NCBI GenBank assembly: GCA_015064895.1
Contig: SVRI01000001.1
Location: forward strand, 266,787 to 330,786
Direction: 5' to 3'
DNA: 64,000 nt
From: Oscillospiraceae bacterium
GTDB lineage: Bacteria > Bacillota > Clostridia > Oscillospirales > CAG-382
The notes under the pieces are model-generated. The model made no database searches, was not told where the DNA came from, and saw only the letters and a program-made list of their open reading frames with translations. The first letter of the stretch is position 1; every line of letters starts with the position of its first letter. Below are positions 50,556 to 59,665 of the stretch, in pieces. The position numbers were made by a program, and so were the translations under genes.

Positions 50556-53500
50556 ATGAGAAATTCTAAATTTCTTGCTACCACAATAGTTGCATTGTTG
50601 CTTGCATGCGTTCTCGCAGTAGCATCCTTTGCAGCTGTAACACCGTTCACAGATGTCGATGACAAAAAGAACGAAACACTTTCCGATGCAGTTTCACTTC
50701 TTAACGGTCTTGGCGTTGCTAAGGGCGTATCTGAAACAAAATTCGGTACAATGGATTTGGTAACACGTGAGCAGATGGCTGCTTTCGTTTACAGACTTAT
50801 GAAGGGCGGCAAGTCTCTTGAGGGCGGTTCCAACACAACTCCCTTTACAGACCTTACCGACAGCACATACTACGGTTATGTTTCCTGGGCTAACGGCACA
50901 GGTGTAATCAAGGGTACAAGCGCAACAACATTCAATCCCAAGGGCGGTATCACTCTTCAGGATGCATATACAATGGTTGTTCGTGCTCTTGACCATGAAA
51001 CAGATTCCTATGTATATCCTTTCACTTATATCGATAAGGCTGAAGAACTCGGCCTCGATGAAGGTCTTGACTCGGTAGTAACCTACACAACAAAGCTTAC
51101 ACGCGGCGACGTTGCTATAATTCTTTACAATACATTCTTTGCAGAAACAGGTAAAGAAGAAACAAAGCAGGTTGAAAGACTTATCGGCGGCGGCAAGAAG
51201 TGGGTTCTTGAAACAAAGACATACAATCCCACAGTTGCTGAAGATATCTACGATGTAGAAGTTGGCAGCTTCGAAGTTCGTGCAACTCCTAAGTTTGCAT
51301 TCAACGAAGATGAAAATTCCGACGAATACATTCCTCTCTGCGACGACTTCGAAGTGGACATGCTTCACCTCGTAGCTGCAGATGAAGACGAAGCACTTCA
51401 GAATATCTACTGCGAATTTGCTGACACAGGTCTTTCGGGTTCTGCTGATGACTACATCATGTGCGGTGTAGAAGTATTCTATACATATGAAGAAAAGAAC
51501 GGTAATAAGGAACTCGAAAAGATTTACTTTGTAAACGGTTCCCGTAAGGTTCTTGAAACAGGTTCTGCGAACTATGAATATGTAGATCCTTCCGAAAAGG
51601 GTGACTACTACTACTACACAAGAGGTACCAAGGAAGGTACATACAGTGACTATGAAAAGGTAAAGGGCTTCCTCACAGTAGGTAATGAAACAATTTACTT
51701 CTTTGACGCTCCCTATTCCTACACAAAGCCTACTTTCACAGTTGATATGACAGCTGATGAAAGATACGAACTCGTAAATGAAAAGAACGCAAAGCTCATT
51801 AATATCAAGTGCCTCGATGAATCAAAGGGTACATACTCCTACTATGTAGATGAAGTTAATCAGCCCACAGGCGATGCTAATGATATGATGAAGACTCTCC
51901 TCAGAGTATACTCCAGAGGTGTATATAAGCTCAAGTTCTATGATATCGACTGCGACGGCATTTATGAATATGCTCACTATATGCCCGCAACCTACGGTTT
52001 CATGGACGGAGACGATAATAAGCTCTTCTCCACAGATATGGACAGCAACAAGCCTGTAATGGAACCCAAGACAGGTTCTTCACTTGATGTTTCCTTCACA
52101 CCTACAATCTACTATAACGAAGCTAATATTTCCGGTGCTGCATTTGAAGACGGAGATATGGTATTTGCATACCTCAATCCCGCTGCAAACATGATCGAAG
52201 TAATGACTGTTATCAAGCCTTACAACGGTTATGTCAGCCAGGTTAGACCCGAACACGGTATGGTAAAGATTGACTCTACAACATTCCAGTCTGCTTACAC
52301 ATGGAGAATTATTGAAGAATTTGACGATGACAGCTCACTCTACGAGCAGTACAATTTGATTTCAAATACTTCACACGACTTCTTTACACTTCCTTCATTC
52401 GGTTCCGGCAGTACATTCCCCACTCTTATGAGCCAGGATGCTGTTGGTGAAATCTGCGATATCTATGCTTATAAGACAAACGGATGGAACCCTGTAATCG
52501 TTTACTACGATCACGTTGAAGATGCTTCCATGTCCTTCGGTCTTGATGAGCTTGCAATTGTTGTAAGTAACGAAGACAACGACGCTGAAACATATACAAA
52601 GAGTAAGTTCGATGCAAAGATCGGCGATTCCATCCAGTATGCTAAGGTATACTACAACGGTAAGGTTTCCTACCTGCCTCTCGATACAGAAGAAATGTAT
52701 CCCGAACTTGATGACAGCGCATATGTTGACGGCGTATTCAACCTTTCCGAAATCACAGGTCAGAACGGCTATAGAGCATATGTAGATAAGGTTGCTAAGG
52801 TTAAGGTTAATTCCGACGGTCAGTATGCACTTATTCCTCTTCTCCATGCAGAAGATGAAGACGGCGAATACGTAGGCGTTGGCAGAGACAGCCTTGTTCT
52901 TCTCGATGAAAAGACAGTTAAGCAGTTCGGTAACGACCTTGACTTCGAAACAGAAGGCTTTATCAAGAAGGTAGCAGGTAACAGATTCCAGCTCGTTGAC
53001 GGTAACGGCGAAACACTTCTCGGCGATATCTACAACGTAAACGGTACTACTGTTAACTACTTCAATATGACTGCCGGCACAAGAATCATTATCAAGAATA
53101 AGATTTCCGGCGGTGATAATGAATACGAATACCTCGAATTTGACGCTACAACATTCAAGGAATCCAGCGAAAACGCTCTTACAAACATTCAGTACATCCT
53201 CAAGAATGTTCCTGAATCCACAACAAGAGCAGACCTCGTTCTCCTCTATGCTGAAGCAGAAGACTTCGAATTTACAACAAAGGCTGTAAAGAACGGCTGG
53301 AGAATCGTTGCAGGCTCCGAAATCAAGAAGGATGCTGAAGGCGACTACAGACACTTCTATAAGCTCCTCAACCCCTACACAGGTGAAGTTGAAGAATCCG
53401 TTGCAGGTAAGTACTATGACGATAAGGCAGCTGACCTTGAAGATGCTGTTGAAGTAGGTACAATCATCGAAGTTAAGAACGGTGTTGTTGACGAAGAAGG

Positions 53501-54083
53501 CGATGTTCTCGGTACAATCGACACATCCGTATCCGAAGGTCTTGTATACCTCACAGAATACGATGCTGAAGAAGGCTATGTAACATTCGTTCCCGTTGAA
53601 GCAATCGAAAGCGATGTATGCTGCGGCGATGACCTTAAGGACTTTGTTGAAACATACAAATACGAAGGCGCTGAAGTTAACTTCGACGGCGAAGAATTCC
53701 TTCTCACAGTTGACCGCAACGACGATCCCATCTATGGTAAGGCTCTCAACTATGCTATCACAGAAGATACAGTAATCTCTGTACTCGTAAGTGATGAAGC
53801 AGGCGCTGATGCAGTAGAAGGCGAATTCAAGGTTGCAGGTGTTGAAGCTATCGAAAAGGCATCCAAGGAATATAAGTGCTACAACGAAAAGGTACTCAAT
53901 AAGAAGGGTAACTACGGCACAGAATACGCAGAATATGTTAAGGCATATATCTACGGTTCCAAGGCTCCCAAGAACGAAGACGAACTTCCCGTTGCTGAAT
54001 ACATCATCATCGTTGTAAACGGCGGCGAACAGCTTATCTTCACAGATTTCGACGATAACTTCTACCCCGATTCTCACGATTAA
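50556..54083 (+). CDS. SLH-domain S-layer-type surface protein 2
   Basis: 1175 residues. Signal peptide (MRNSKFLATTIVALLLACVLAVASFAA) and three SLH domains within about the first 205 residues (TPFTDVDDKKNETLSDAVSL; VTREQMAAFVYRLMKGGKS; LTRGDVAIILYNTFFAETG). It is paralogous along its length to the 46873 protein, sharing the CDGIYEYAHYMP/DGDGIYDYIDYKP-type segment and the C-terminal module (YAEYVKAYIYG...AEYIIIVVNGG). Strong codon bias, slightly weaker than gene 1. GGAAGGGG stands before the ATG. Likely a second or alternative array protein of the cell surface. Confidence 0.92.
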   Translation: MRNSKFLATTIVALLLACVLAVASFAAVTPFTDVDDKKNETLSDAVSLLNGLGVAKGVSETKFGTMDLVTREQMAAFVYRLMKGGKSLEGGSNTTPFTDLTDSTYYGYVSWANGTGVIKGTSATTFNPKGGITLQDAYTMVVRALDHETDSYVYPFTYIDKAEELGLDEGLDSVVTYTTKLTRGDVAIILYNTFFAETGKEETKQVERLIGGGKKWVLETKTYNPTVAEDIYDVEVGSFEVRATPKFAFNEDENSDEYIPLCDDFEVDMLHLVAADEDEALQNIYCEFADTGLSGSADDYIMCGVEVFYTYEEKNGNKELEKIYFVNGSRKVLETGSANYEYVDPSEKGDYYYYTRGTKEGTYSDYEKVKGFLTVGNETIYFFDAPYSYTKPTFTVDMTADERYELVNEKNAKLINIKCLDESKGTYSYYVDEVNQPTGDANDMMKTLLRVYSRGVYKLKFYDIDCDGIYEYAHYMPATYGFMDGDDNKLFSTDMDSNKPVMEPKTGSSLDVSFTPTIYYNEANISGAAFEDGDMVFAYLNPAANMIEVMTVIKPYNGYVSQVRPEHGMVKIDSTTFQSAYTWRIIEEFDDDSSLYEQYNLISNTSHDFFTLPSFGSGSTFPTLMSQDAVGEICDIYAYKTNGWNPVIVYYDHVEDASMSFGLDELAIVVSNEDNDAETYTKSKFDAKIGDSIQYAKVYYNGKVSYLPLDTEEMYPELDDSAYVDGVFNLSEITGQNGYRAYVDKVAKVKVNSDGQYALIPLLHAEDEDGEYVGVGRDSLVLLDEKTVKQFGNDLDFETEGFIKKVAGNRFQLVDGNGETLLGDIYNVNGTTVNYFNMTAGTRIIIKNKISGGDNEYEYLEFDATTFKESSENALTNIQYILKNVPESTTRADLVLLYAEAEDFEFTTKAVKNGWRIVAGSEIKKDAEGDYRHFYKLLNPYTGEVEESVAGKYYDDKAADLEDAVEVGTIIEVKNGVVDEEGDVLGTIDTSVSEGLVYLTEYDAEEGYVTFVPVEAIESDVCCGDDLKDFVETYKYEGAEVNFDGEEFLLTVDRNDDPIYGKALNYAITEDTVISVLVSDEAGADAVEGEFKVAGVEAIEKASKEYKCYNEKVLNKKGNYGTEYAEYVKAYIYGSKAPKNEDELPVAEYIIIVVNGGEQLIFTDFDDNFYPDSHD

Positions 54084-54106
54084 TCGGATAGTTAAATCAA
54101 ACATTA

Positions 54107-54136
54107 ATCCCCCGACTTTGGTCGGGGGATTTTTTG
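54107..54136 (+). terminator. Terminator of S-layer gene 2
   Basis: Perfect stem ATCCCCCGAC-TTTG-GTCGGGGGAT followed by TTTTTG. Confidence 0.95.
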
Positions 54137-54196
54137 TATATATTCGTATAACAATAAAAAAACCTCAATATAATGAAATATATCGGGGTGAAGAAT

Positions 54197-55732
54197 ATGT
54201 ATAATAATTTAAGTAGAACTGCAATGTCGAGCCGCAATTTCACGGTCAGTGTGATGGGAAGAATCGTGGGAATGCTTACAAGTTTTGCCGGCAGGGCTGT
54301 TTTTGTAAAGGTGCTGAGTGCAGAATACCTTGGACTTGGCGGTTTTTTCGGCAATATCCTATCTGTTGTTTCGCTGTGCGAATTGGGAATAGGTGCGGCA
54401 ATTTCTCAATCACTTTATAAACCTCTGGCTGAAAATGATGAATATGCAGTTGCAGCGATAATGACTTACTATAAAAAAATCAGTAAAATAACTGCATTTG
54501 TAACGCTTGTGTTGGGGCTTGCAGTATTGCCGCTTATTCCGAATTTTACAAAGACGGATATAGATTCAAAAGTGATTATTGCAGCCTTCCTTTTATTTAT
54601 CATACATAATACTGTGTCATATGTTTTGTTGCCGAAATGTGCTCTGGTAATATGTGACCAAAGAATGTATGTAATAACTGCCGTAAGAAGCATTTTCGGG
54701 ATAGTTGCTTTGATACTTCAGAGTGTTATGCTTGTTGTAACGGGTAATTATCTAATATATCTTGCATCAAGGATACTCGTTTTGACGGTTGAGGATGTTT
54801 TGATTAATGTATATGCCGAAAAGAATTATCCTTGTCTTGCTTATAAAATGTCTGTAACAAAAGAGTATAAAAAAAGCCTTTTTACAAATGTAAAGGCTCT
54901 GGTATGGCATAAAGCAGGGGGCGTCATGTCTAGAAGCACCGACAGCCTTTTGCTTACATATTTCGTTGGACTTTCGGGTATGGGAAAATACTCTAATTAC
55001 GCACTTGTCATAGGCACAATCGGTGCATTTTTCGATGTGGCAATAAATGCAGTGTCGGCAAGTGTGGGAAACCTCGGTGCCGGTGACAGAGGTGAAAAAA
55101 GCGAAAAAATAATGCGTAAGCTTTATTTTATGAATTTCTGGATGCTGACGGTCGGAACAAGTGTAATACTGTGTACTCTTAATCCTTTTATACAGATTTG
55201 GCTCGGAAGAGAGATGCTGTTTTCCAACATTGAAATGGCGGTAATAGTATCGGTGTTTTATTTTTCGTGCGTAAGAGATCCGGTGCAGATTTTTGTATCG
55301 ACCTATGGCTTGTTTAAGGAAAGTAAATATATTCCGATTCTACGAGCCCTTTCAAATCTTGTTCTGTCTGTAGTTTTTGTAAAACAAATGGGAATTGCAG
55401 GCGTTTTTCTCGGAACTGTTCTGTCTACGGTGCTTGTGCCGCTTTTCGGTGAAGTGAAGGTGCTTTATAAACATGGATTTTCCATGAAACCTTCAAAATT
55501 CTATAAAGAAATGCTGTCATATATCGGCATTTCATTTCTTTGTGTATCGCTGTGCTTTTTGCTGACATATACGGTGAAAATCTCACTTGTGGGAGTGATT
55601 GTACGGGGAATATCCGCTTTTTGTGCTTCAAATGCAGTTTTGTTTCTTTTCTGCTCTGAAAATGAATATTTTTACGGTGCATCGTTGGTTATAAAACGAG
55701 TACTGTCAAAAAAGAATAAATCAAAGCTTTGA
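54197..55732 (+). CDS. Wzx/MATE-type polysaccharide flippase
   Basis: 511 residues from ATG 54197 (MYNNLSRTAMS), which has GGGGTG upstream; the ATG at 54173 lacks a ribosome site. About twelve to fourteen hydrophobic segments; N-terminal GRIVGMLTSFAGRAVFVKVLSAEYLGLGG is the usual start of oligosaccharide-flippase family members. It would move lipid-linked glycan across the membrane, for example for the cell-wall polymer that SLH proteins bind. No polymerase or transferase genes adjoin it. Its 3' end overlaps the convergent AraC gene by 12 bp. Confidence 0.85.
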   Translation: MYNNLSRTAMSSRNFTVSVMGRIVGMLTSFAGRAVFVKVLSAEYLGLGGFFGNILSVVSLCELGIGAAISQSLYKPLAENDEYAVAAIMTYYKKISKITAFVTLVLGLAVLPLIPNFTKTDIDSKVIIAAFLLFIIHNTVSYVLLPKCALVICDQRMYVITAVRSIFGIVALILQSVMLVVTGNYLIYLASRILVLTVEDVLINVYAEKNYPCLAYKMSVTKEYKKSLFTNVKALVWHKAGGVMSRSTDSLLLTYFVGLSGMGKYSNYALVIGTIGAFFDVAINAVSASVGNLGAGDRGEKSEKIMRKLYFMNFWMLTVGTSVILCTLNPFIQIWLGREMLFSNIEMAVIVSVFYFSCVRDPVQIFVSTYGLFKESKYIPILRALSNLVLSVVFVKQMGIAGVFLGTVLSTVLVPLFGEVKVLYKHGFSMKPSKFYKEMLSYIGISFLCVSLCFLLTYTVKISLVGVIVRGISAFCASNAVLFLFCSENEYFYGASLVIKRVLSKKNKSKL

Positions 55733-56545
55733 ATACTTTTTTCTGTATTCCGAAGGCAAAACCTTGTAAAGCTTTGAAAATGCTTTTGCAAAATAAGAAG
55801 GATTGTCAAAACCGCATTCATAGGATATTTCAGCAATGGTTTTTGATGTTTCTCTGAGTAAAAAGCCTGCGTTTTCACACCTTATTGCATTTATATGTTC
55901 AATAACCGTAAAGCCCGTGTTTTCCTTGAAAATGCGGGCAAAATGATATCTTGAAAAGCCGGCATGTGATGATAATTCTTCCAAGGTGAGTTTTTGTGAA
56001 AAGTGCGTGTTTATGTGTTCGACGGCATTTAACACTGCGGCATAGCTTTTTGAGAGACTCCTTGTTTCTGCTTTGTTTTTTACAGAGTGATTTTTACAGA
56101 TGTACACTATAAACTCAAGCACGGCAAGACGAGTTTCGGCAACAGAAAAAGAATTTTCGTTTGAACTGAAAATGTCTGCAATTTTCATTATAAGCTCACC
56201 TGCCTTTTGGTCGCAGATGCTCTGATGGAAGGATATAGCTTCAATTTCAATGCCGTTATCCTTGAAGAAAGAATTGTCAACAATGAGACAGTGATATTTC
56301 ACTTCGGTGTTTGTACTTACTGCATGAAGCTGTTTTGCGTTAATGATAACGGTTGTACCTTTTTTCATGGAAATGTCAGATGCATCACAGTTGACTTTGC
56401 CTTCTCCTTGAATACAATAAAGAATTTCTGTGTTTTCGTGCCAGTTTGCAGTTCCGCTTTCATTGTGAATGCAAATATCGGTATGAAATATGAATGGCAG
56501 GTCGGGATTGGGCATAAGATGATGCTCGTATTTGATATCAATCAT
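55721..56545 (-). CDS. AraC-family transcriptional regulator
   Basis: 274 residues. N-terminal cupin-type sensor (GTANWHENTEILYCIQGEGK, MKKGTTVIINAKQLHAV) and C-terminal double helix-turn-helix (LTLEELSSHAGFSRYHFARIF; IAEISYECGFDNPSYFAKAF). GAGGTT precedes the ATG. Divergent from the two isomerase genes, so it probably controls them; tandem GCACAATT sites lie at the -35 box between them. Confidence 0.9.
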   Translation of the reverse strand: MIDIKYEHHLMPNPDLPFIFHTDICIHNESGTANWHENTEILYCIQGEGKVNCDASDISMKKGTTVIINAKQLHAVSTNTEVKYHCLIVDNSFFKDNGIEIEAISFHQSICDQKAGELIMKIADIFSSNENSFSVAETRLAVLEFIVYICKNHSVKNKAETRSLSKSYAAVLNAVEHINTHFSQKLTLEELSSHAGFSRYHFARIFKENTGFTVIEHINAIRCENAGFLLRETSKTIAEISYECGFDNPSYFAKAFSKLYKVLPSEYRKKYSKL

Positions 56546-56583
56546 AAAAAAACCTCAAAAAAGCAATATTATTTTATTAGATG

Positions 56584-56625
56584 GCACAATTTTGTCTTGA
56601 TTTCAGCACAATTATATTATATAAT
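56584..56625 (+). promoter_or_regulatory. Isomerase operon promoter with tandem AraC-type half-sites
   Basis: TTGATT (56597-56602), 17 bp, TATAAT (56620-56625). GCACAATT occurs at 56584-56591 and again at 56606-56613, 22 bp apart (two helix turns), flanking the -35 box. Confidence 0.65.
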
Positions 56626-56677
56626 GAAATTGAATTAAAAGCAAGAGAATGCTTTGAAAAGAAAGGAAGACAGAAAA

Positions 56678-57535
56678 ATGTATAAGTTTCCAATAGGCGT
56701 AATCATTGACTCCTTCAGACTCCCCACACGTGATGCCATAAAGGCAGCAGCAGACATCGGTGCAGCAGGTATTCAGATGTACTGCACAAAGGGTGAAAAC
56801 TCCCCTGAAAATCTCGTGGGTGAAAAGAGAAAAGAACTCCTCAAGTACGTTAAGGACAACGGTCTTGTATTCTCCGCAATCTGCGGCGACCTCGGTCAGG
56901 GCTTCGGTCACAAGGAAAAGAACCCCGAGCTTGTTGAAAAGTCCAAGAGAATTCTTGACCTTGCAAAGGAACTCGAAACAGATATCGTTACAACTCACAT
57001 CGGCGTAGTTCCCGAAGACCATAATCACGACAGATTCAAGGTTATGCAGGAGGCTTGCTTTGAGCTTTCAAGATATGCTGATTCCATCGGCTCTCACTTT
57101 GCTATTGAAACAGGTCCCGAAACAAGTGCAACATTAAAGTCCTTCCTTGACACACTCGATTCCAAGGGTGTTGCAGTAAACCTTGACCCTGCAAACCTCG
57201 TTATGGTAACAGGTGACGCTCCCGTTGTTGCCGTACATAACCTTAAGGACTACATTGTACATACACACGCAAAGGACGGCGTAAAATTAAAGCACGCAAA
57301 TCCCGAATACCTCTACGGTGCGGTTCATCCGATTCCTCAGGAAATTCTTGAATCCAGACACTACGAAGAAGTACCTCTCGGACAGGGCAGCGTTCCTTAT
57401 ATCCACTACCTCAAGGCACTTGAAGAAGTCGGCTACAAGGGCTTCTTAACCATCGAAAGAGAAGTTGGCGACAATCCTGCAAGAGACATTAAGATTGCTA
57501 TAGATTATCTCAACAAGATAATGGAGGAAAACTAA
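56678..57535 (+). CDS. Sugar-phosphate isomerase/epimerase-like TIM-barrel protein 1
   Basis: 285 residues from ATG 56678 (MYKFPIGVIID) with AAAGGAAG upstream; the TTG start in the track is not needed. AP-endonuclease-2/xylose-isomerase-like fold: TTHIGVVPED, FAIETGPE, VNLDPANLV, HTHAKDG, LGQGSVP and TIEREVG carry the usual metal-binding His/Glu/Asp residues. Substrate unknown. Translationally close to the next gene (one base between stop and ATG). Confidence 0.85.
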   Translation: MYKFPIGVIIDSFRLPTRDAIKAAADIGAAGIQMYCTKGENSPENLVGEKRKELLKYVKDNGLVFSAICGDLGQGFGHKEKNPELVEKSKRILDLAKELETDIVTTHIGVVPEDHNHDRFKVMQEACFELSRYADSIGSHFAIETGPETSATLKSFLDTLDSKGVAVNLDPANLVMVTGDAPVVAVHNLKDYIVHTHAKDGVKLKHANPEYLYGAVHPIPQEILESRHYEEVPLGQGSVPYIHYLKALEEVGYKGFLTIEREVGDNPARDIKIAIDYLNKIMEEN

Positions 57536-57536
57536 A

Positions 57537-58421
57537 ATGAAAGTTTCAGTAAGCTCATATTCTTTCCAGCAGTACATAAGTGCCGGAAAAATGACACAGC
57601 TTGACTGTGTTGCAAAGGCAAAGGAAATGGGTTTTGACACAATCGACTTTATCGAAATGAAGAACGGTCAGAATCCCACACTTGAAGAACAGAAGGAATA
57701 TGCAAGACAAATCAGAGCAAAGGCAGACGAGCTCGGCATGAACATCGAAGCATATTTCGTAGGTGCACACCTTTACTATGACACACCTGAAGAAAACGAA
57801 GCAGAAGTAAAGCGTGTATGTGACCAGCTTGACATTGCCAAAATTCTCGGCTGTAAGATTATGCGTCACGACGTATGCTATCACCTTACAAAGACAGGCA
57901 ACGGCAAGAGCTTTGACCTTCAGCTTCCCACAATCGCCGAAAACTGCCGCAAGATAGCAGACTACGGTCAGGCTCTCGGCATCAAGACATGTGCCGAAAA
58001 CCACGGCCACATTGCACAGGATTCCGACAGAATGGAAAGACTCTTCAATGCAGTAAACCACGACAACTTCGGTCTTCTTGTAGACTTCGGCAACTTCTCC
58101 TGTGCTGATGAAGACCACATCACAGCGGTATCCCGTGTTGCTCCTTATGCAGTAAACGCACACGCAAAGGACATGCACCTCTATAGCGGCAGAGATTCCG
58201 TTCCCGGCTTCTGCAGCCCCACAAGAGGCGGTAACTTCTTCAGAGGCTCTATCATCGGTCAGGGAGACGTTCCCGTAAAGCAGTGCATCAGAATTATGAA
58301 GAGAGCAGGCTACGACGGCTACCTCTGCATCGAATTTGAAGGCAAGGAAGACTGCATCCTCGGTATCGAACAGGGCTTCGCAACACTCAAGCGTTACATC
58401 GCTGAAGTAGAAGCCGAATAG
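57537..58421 (+). CDS. Sugar-phosphate isomerase/epimerase-like TIM-barrel protein 2
   Basis: 294 residues. Same superfamily as its neighbour: IMRHDVCYH, KTCAENHGH, VDFGNFS, NAHAKDMH, IGQGDVP, CIEFEGKED hold the metal-binding residues. GGAGG lies inside the end of the previous gene. The two adjacent members may act in sequence or as a complex on a keto sugar. The stop codon TAG is followed at once by a hairpin of the dispersed repeat. Confidence 0.85.
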   Translation: MKVSVSSYSFQQYISAGKMTQLDCVAKAKEMGFDTIDFIEMKNGQNPTLEEQKEYARQIRAKADELGMNIEAYFVGAHLYYDTPEENEAEVKRVCDQLDIAKILGCKIMRHDVCYHLTKTGNGKSFDLQLPTIAENCRKIADYGQALGIKTCAENHGHIAQDSDRMERLFNAVNHDNFGLLVDFGNFSCADEDHITAVSRVAPYAVNAHAKDMHLYSGRDSVPGFCSPTRGGNFFRGSIIGQGDVPVKQCIRIMKRAGYDGYLCIEFEGKEDCILGIEQGFATLKRYIAEVEAE

Positions 58422-58610
58422 GCACGGAGTCCGTGCTGACATTTTCGCGGGCAAGTTTCGCGATTAACATACCATCGGTGTCGCACAAATAACTTTTTGT
58501 TGCCGTCAATCAGCAAGACGGCAACAAAATTGCAACACCGACGCAGTATTGAACAGCACACACCTTTATATCACGACTGTCCGTTCACAACCGTCAAACA
58601 CCGACGGTTG
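58422..58610 (+). repeat. Dispersed structured intergenic repeat, copy B
   Basis: Begins one base after the TAG stop with GCACGG-AGT-CCGTGC and then TGAC. The core GGTGTCGCACAAATAAC lies at about 58476-58492. Further hairpins are GTTGCCGTC/GACGGCAAC (58499-58525) and CAACCGTC/GACGGTTG (58588-58610). It fills nearly all of the gap before nagB, and no separate promoter is obvious. Confidence 0.82.
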
Positions 58611-58659
58611 CGAACTGCAAAATTATTTCGCACTACACCAAATGAAAGGAAAAATAATC

Positions 58660-59370
58660 ATGAAAATAGTAGTATGTAACACTTATGACGAACTCAGCCA
58701 GTACATCGCTGACAGAGTAGCTTCTCTTGTAAACGAAAAACCCGAATGTATCCTCGGTCTTGCAACAGGCTCAACACCCGTCGGTGCTTATGAAAAGCTC
58801 GGCGAAATGTGCAAAGCAGGCAAGGTAGACTTTTCCAAGGTTCGTTCCTTCAATCTTGACGAATATCTCGGTCTTACACCCGACAACGACCAGAGCTACC
58901 GTTACTTTATGAACAAGAACCTCTTTGAAAAGATCAACATTGATATCAACAACACTCGTGTTCCCTCCGGTATTTCCGAGGATCCCGACAAGATGTGCAA
59001 GGAATACGACGAAGCAATTGATGCCGCAGGCGGCATTGACCTTCAGCTTCTCGGTATCGGTGAAAACGGACACATCGCATTCAACGAACCTGCCTCTCAG
59101 CTTTACAGCGGTACACACGTAACAGATCTTACAGAAAGCACAATCAAGGCAAACTCCAGATTCTTCGAAAAGATTGAGGATGTTCCCACACAGGCAGTTA
59201 CCATGGGTATCGGCTCTATTATGAAGGCAAAGAGCATCATCATCGCAGCAAACGGTGCAAACAAGAAGGCTGCCGTTGACGTTCTCAGAAGCGGCATGAT
59301 TGATACAAATTGCCCTGCAAGCGTTCTCAACGCACACAGAGACGTAACTCTCGTAGTTTGCGGCTGCTAA
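58660..59370 (+). CDS. nagB: Glucosamine-6-phosphate deaminase
   Basis: 236 residues from ATG 58660 (MKIVVCNTYDEL) with GAAAGGA upstream; the ORF-track start at 58549 reads through repeat DNA. Converts glucosamine-6-phosphate to fructose-6-phosphate and ammonia. Motifs: GLATGSTPVGAYEKL (phosphate loop), SFNLDEYLGL, GIGENGHIAFNEPA, and MGIGSIMKAKSII. Length fits the short Firmicute NagB type. nagA is not in the window. Hairpin repeat starts straight after the TAA. Confidence 0.95.
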   Translation: MKIVVCNTYDELSQYIADRVASLVNEKPECILGLATGSTPVGAYEKLGEMCKAGKVDFSKVRSFNLDEYLGLTPDNDQSYRYFMNKNLFEKINIDINNTRVPSGISEDPDKMCKEYDEAIDAAGGIDLQLLGIGENGHIAFNEPASQLYSGTHVTDLTESTIKANSRFFEKIEDVPTQAVTMGIGSIMKAKSIIIAANGANKKAAVDVLRSGMIDTNCPASVLNAHRDVTLVVCGC

Positions 59371-59533
59371 CGGCGAGTCGCCGCTGACATATTCGCGGGC
59401 GATATTTGATTGAAAAAAGCTTTTGGTGTCGCGTAAATAACACCGTTTGGTCGGCAGTCGGGACAGCCCGACAGCAAATTCGCGGGCGATACTTGATTGA
59501 AACGAGCTTTTGGTGTCGCGTAAATAACACCGA
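59371..59533 (+). repeat. Dispersed structured intergenic repeat, copy C (87-bp period)
   Basis: Starts directly after the nagB stop with CGGCG-AGT-CGCCG and CTGAC. Two units of 87-bp spacing each begin ATTCGCGGGCGATA and contain TTTTGGTGTCGCGTAAATAA. Between them lies the 39-bp segment 59443-59481 found inverted at 27884-27922. Confidence 0.9.
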
Positions 59534-59562
59534 CAAAGCCATAACGTAATTAACAGTTATAC

Positions 59563-59600
59563 ATCCCGACTGCCAAAAAGGCGGTTGGGATTTCTTTTGC
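59563..59600 (+). terminator. Terminator after nagB and repeat C
   Basis: Stem ATCCCNACNGCC/GGCNGTNGGGAT with loop AAAAA, followed by TTCTTTT. Confidence 0.8.
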
Positions 59601-59606
59601 GTTTTA

Positions 59607-59635
59607 TTGACATTTTTCTTTTGGTGTGATACAAT
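59607..59635 (+). promoter_or_regulatory. Promoter of the InlB-repeat surface protein
   Basis: TTGACA, 17 bp, TACAAT, 30 bp before the ATG. Confidence 0.8.
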
Positions 59636-59665
59636 ATCCAGAGTATTAATTCACGGAGAGTATTG

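Noticed and set aside
52395-54104. 569-codon antisense ORF opposite S-layer gene 2
   Set aside because: Same effect as above; composition is not protein-like and the plus-strand gene is well supported.
58549-58659. N-terminal 37-codon extension of nagB
   Set aside because: Encoded by hairpin repeat DNA and not like NagB; GAAAGGA precedes the ATG at 58660.
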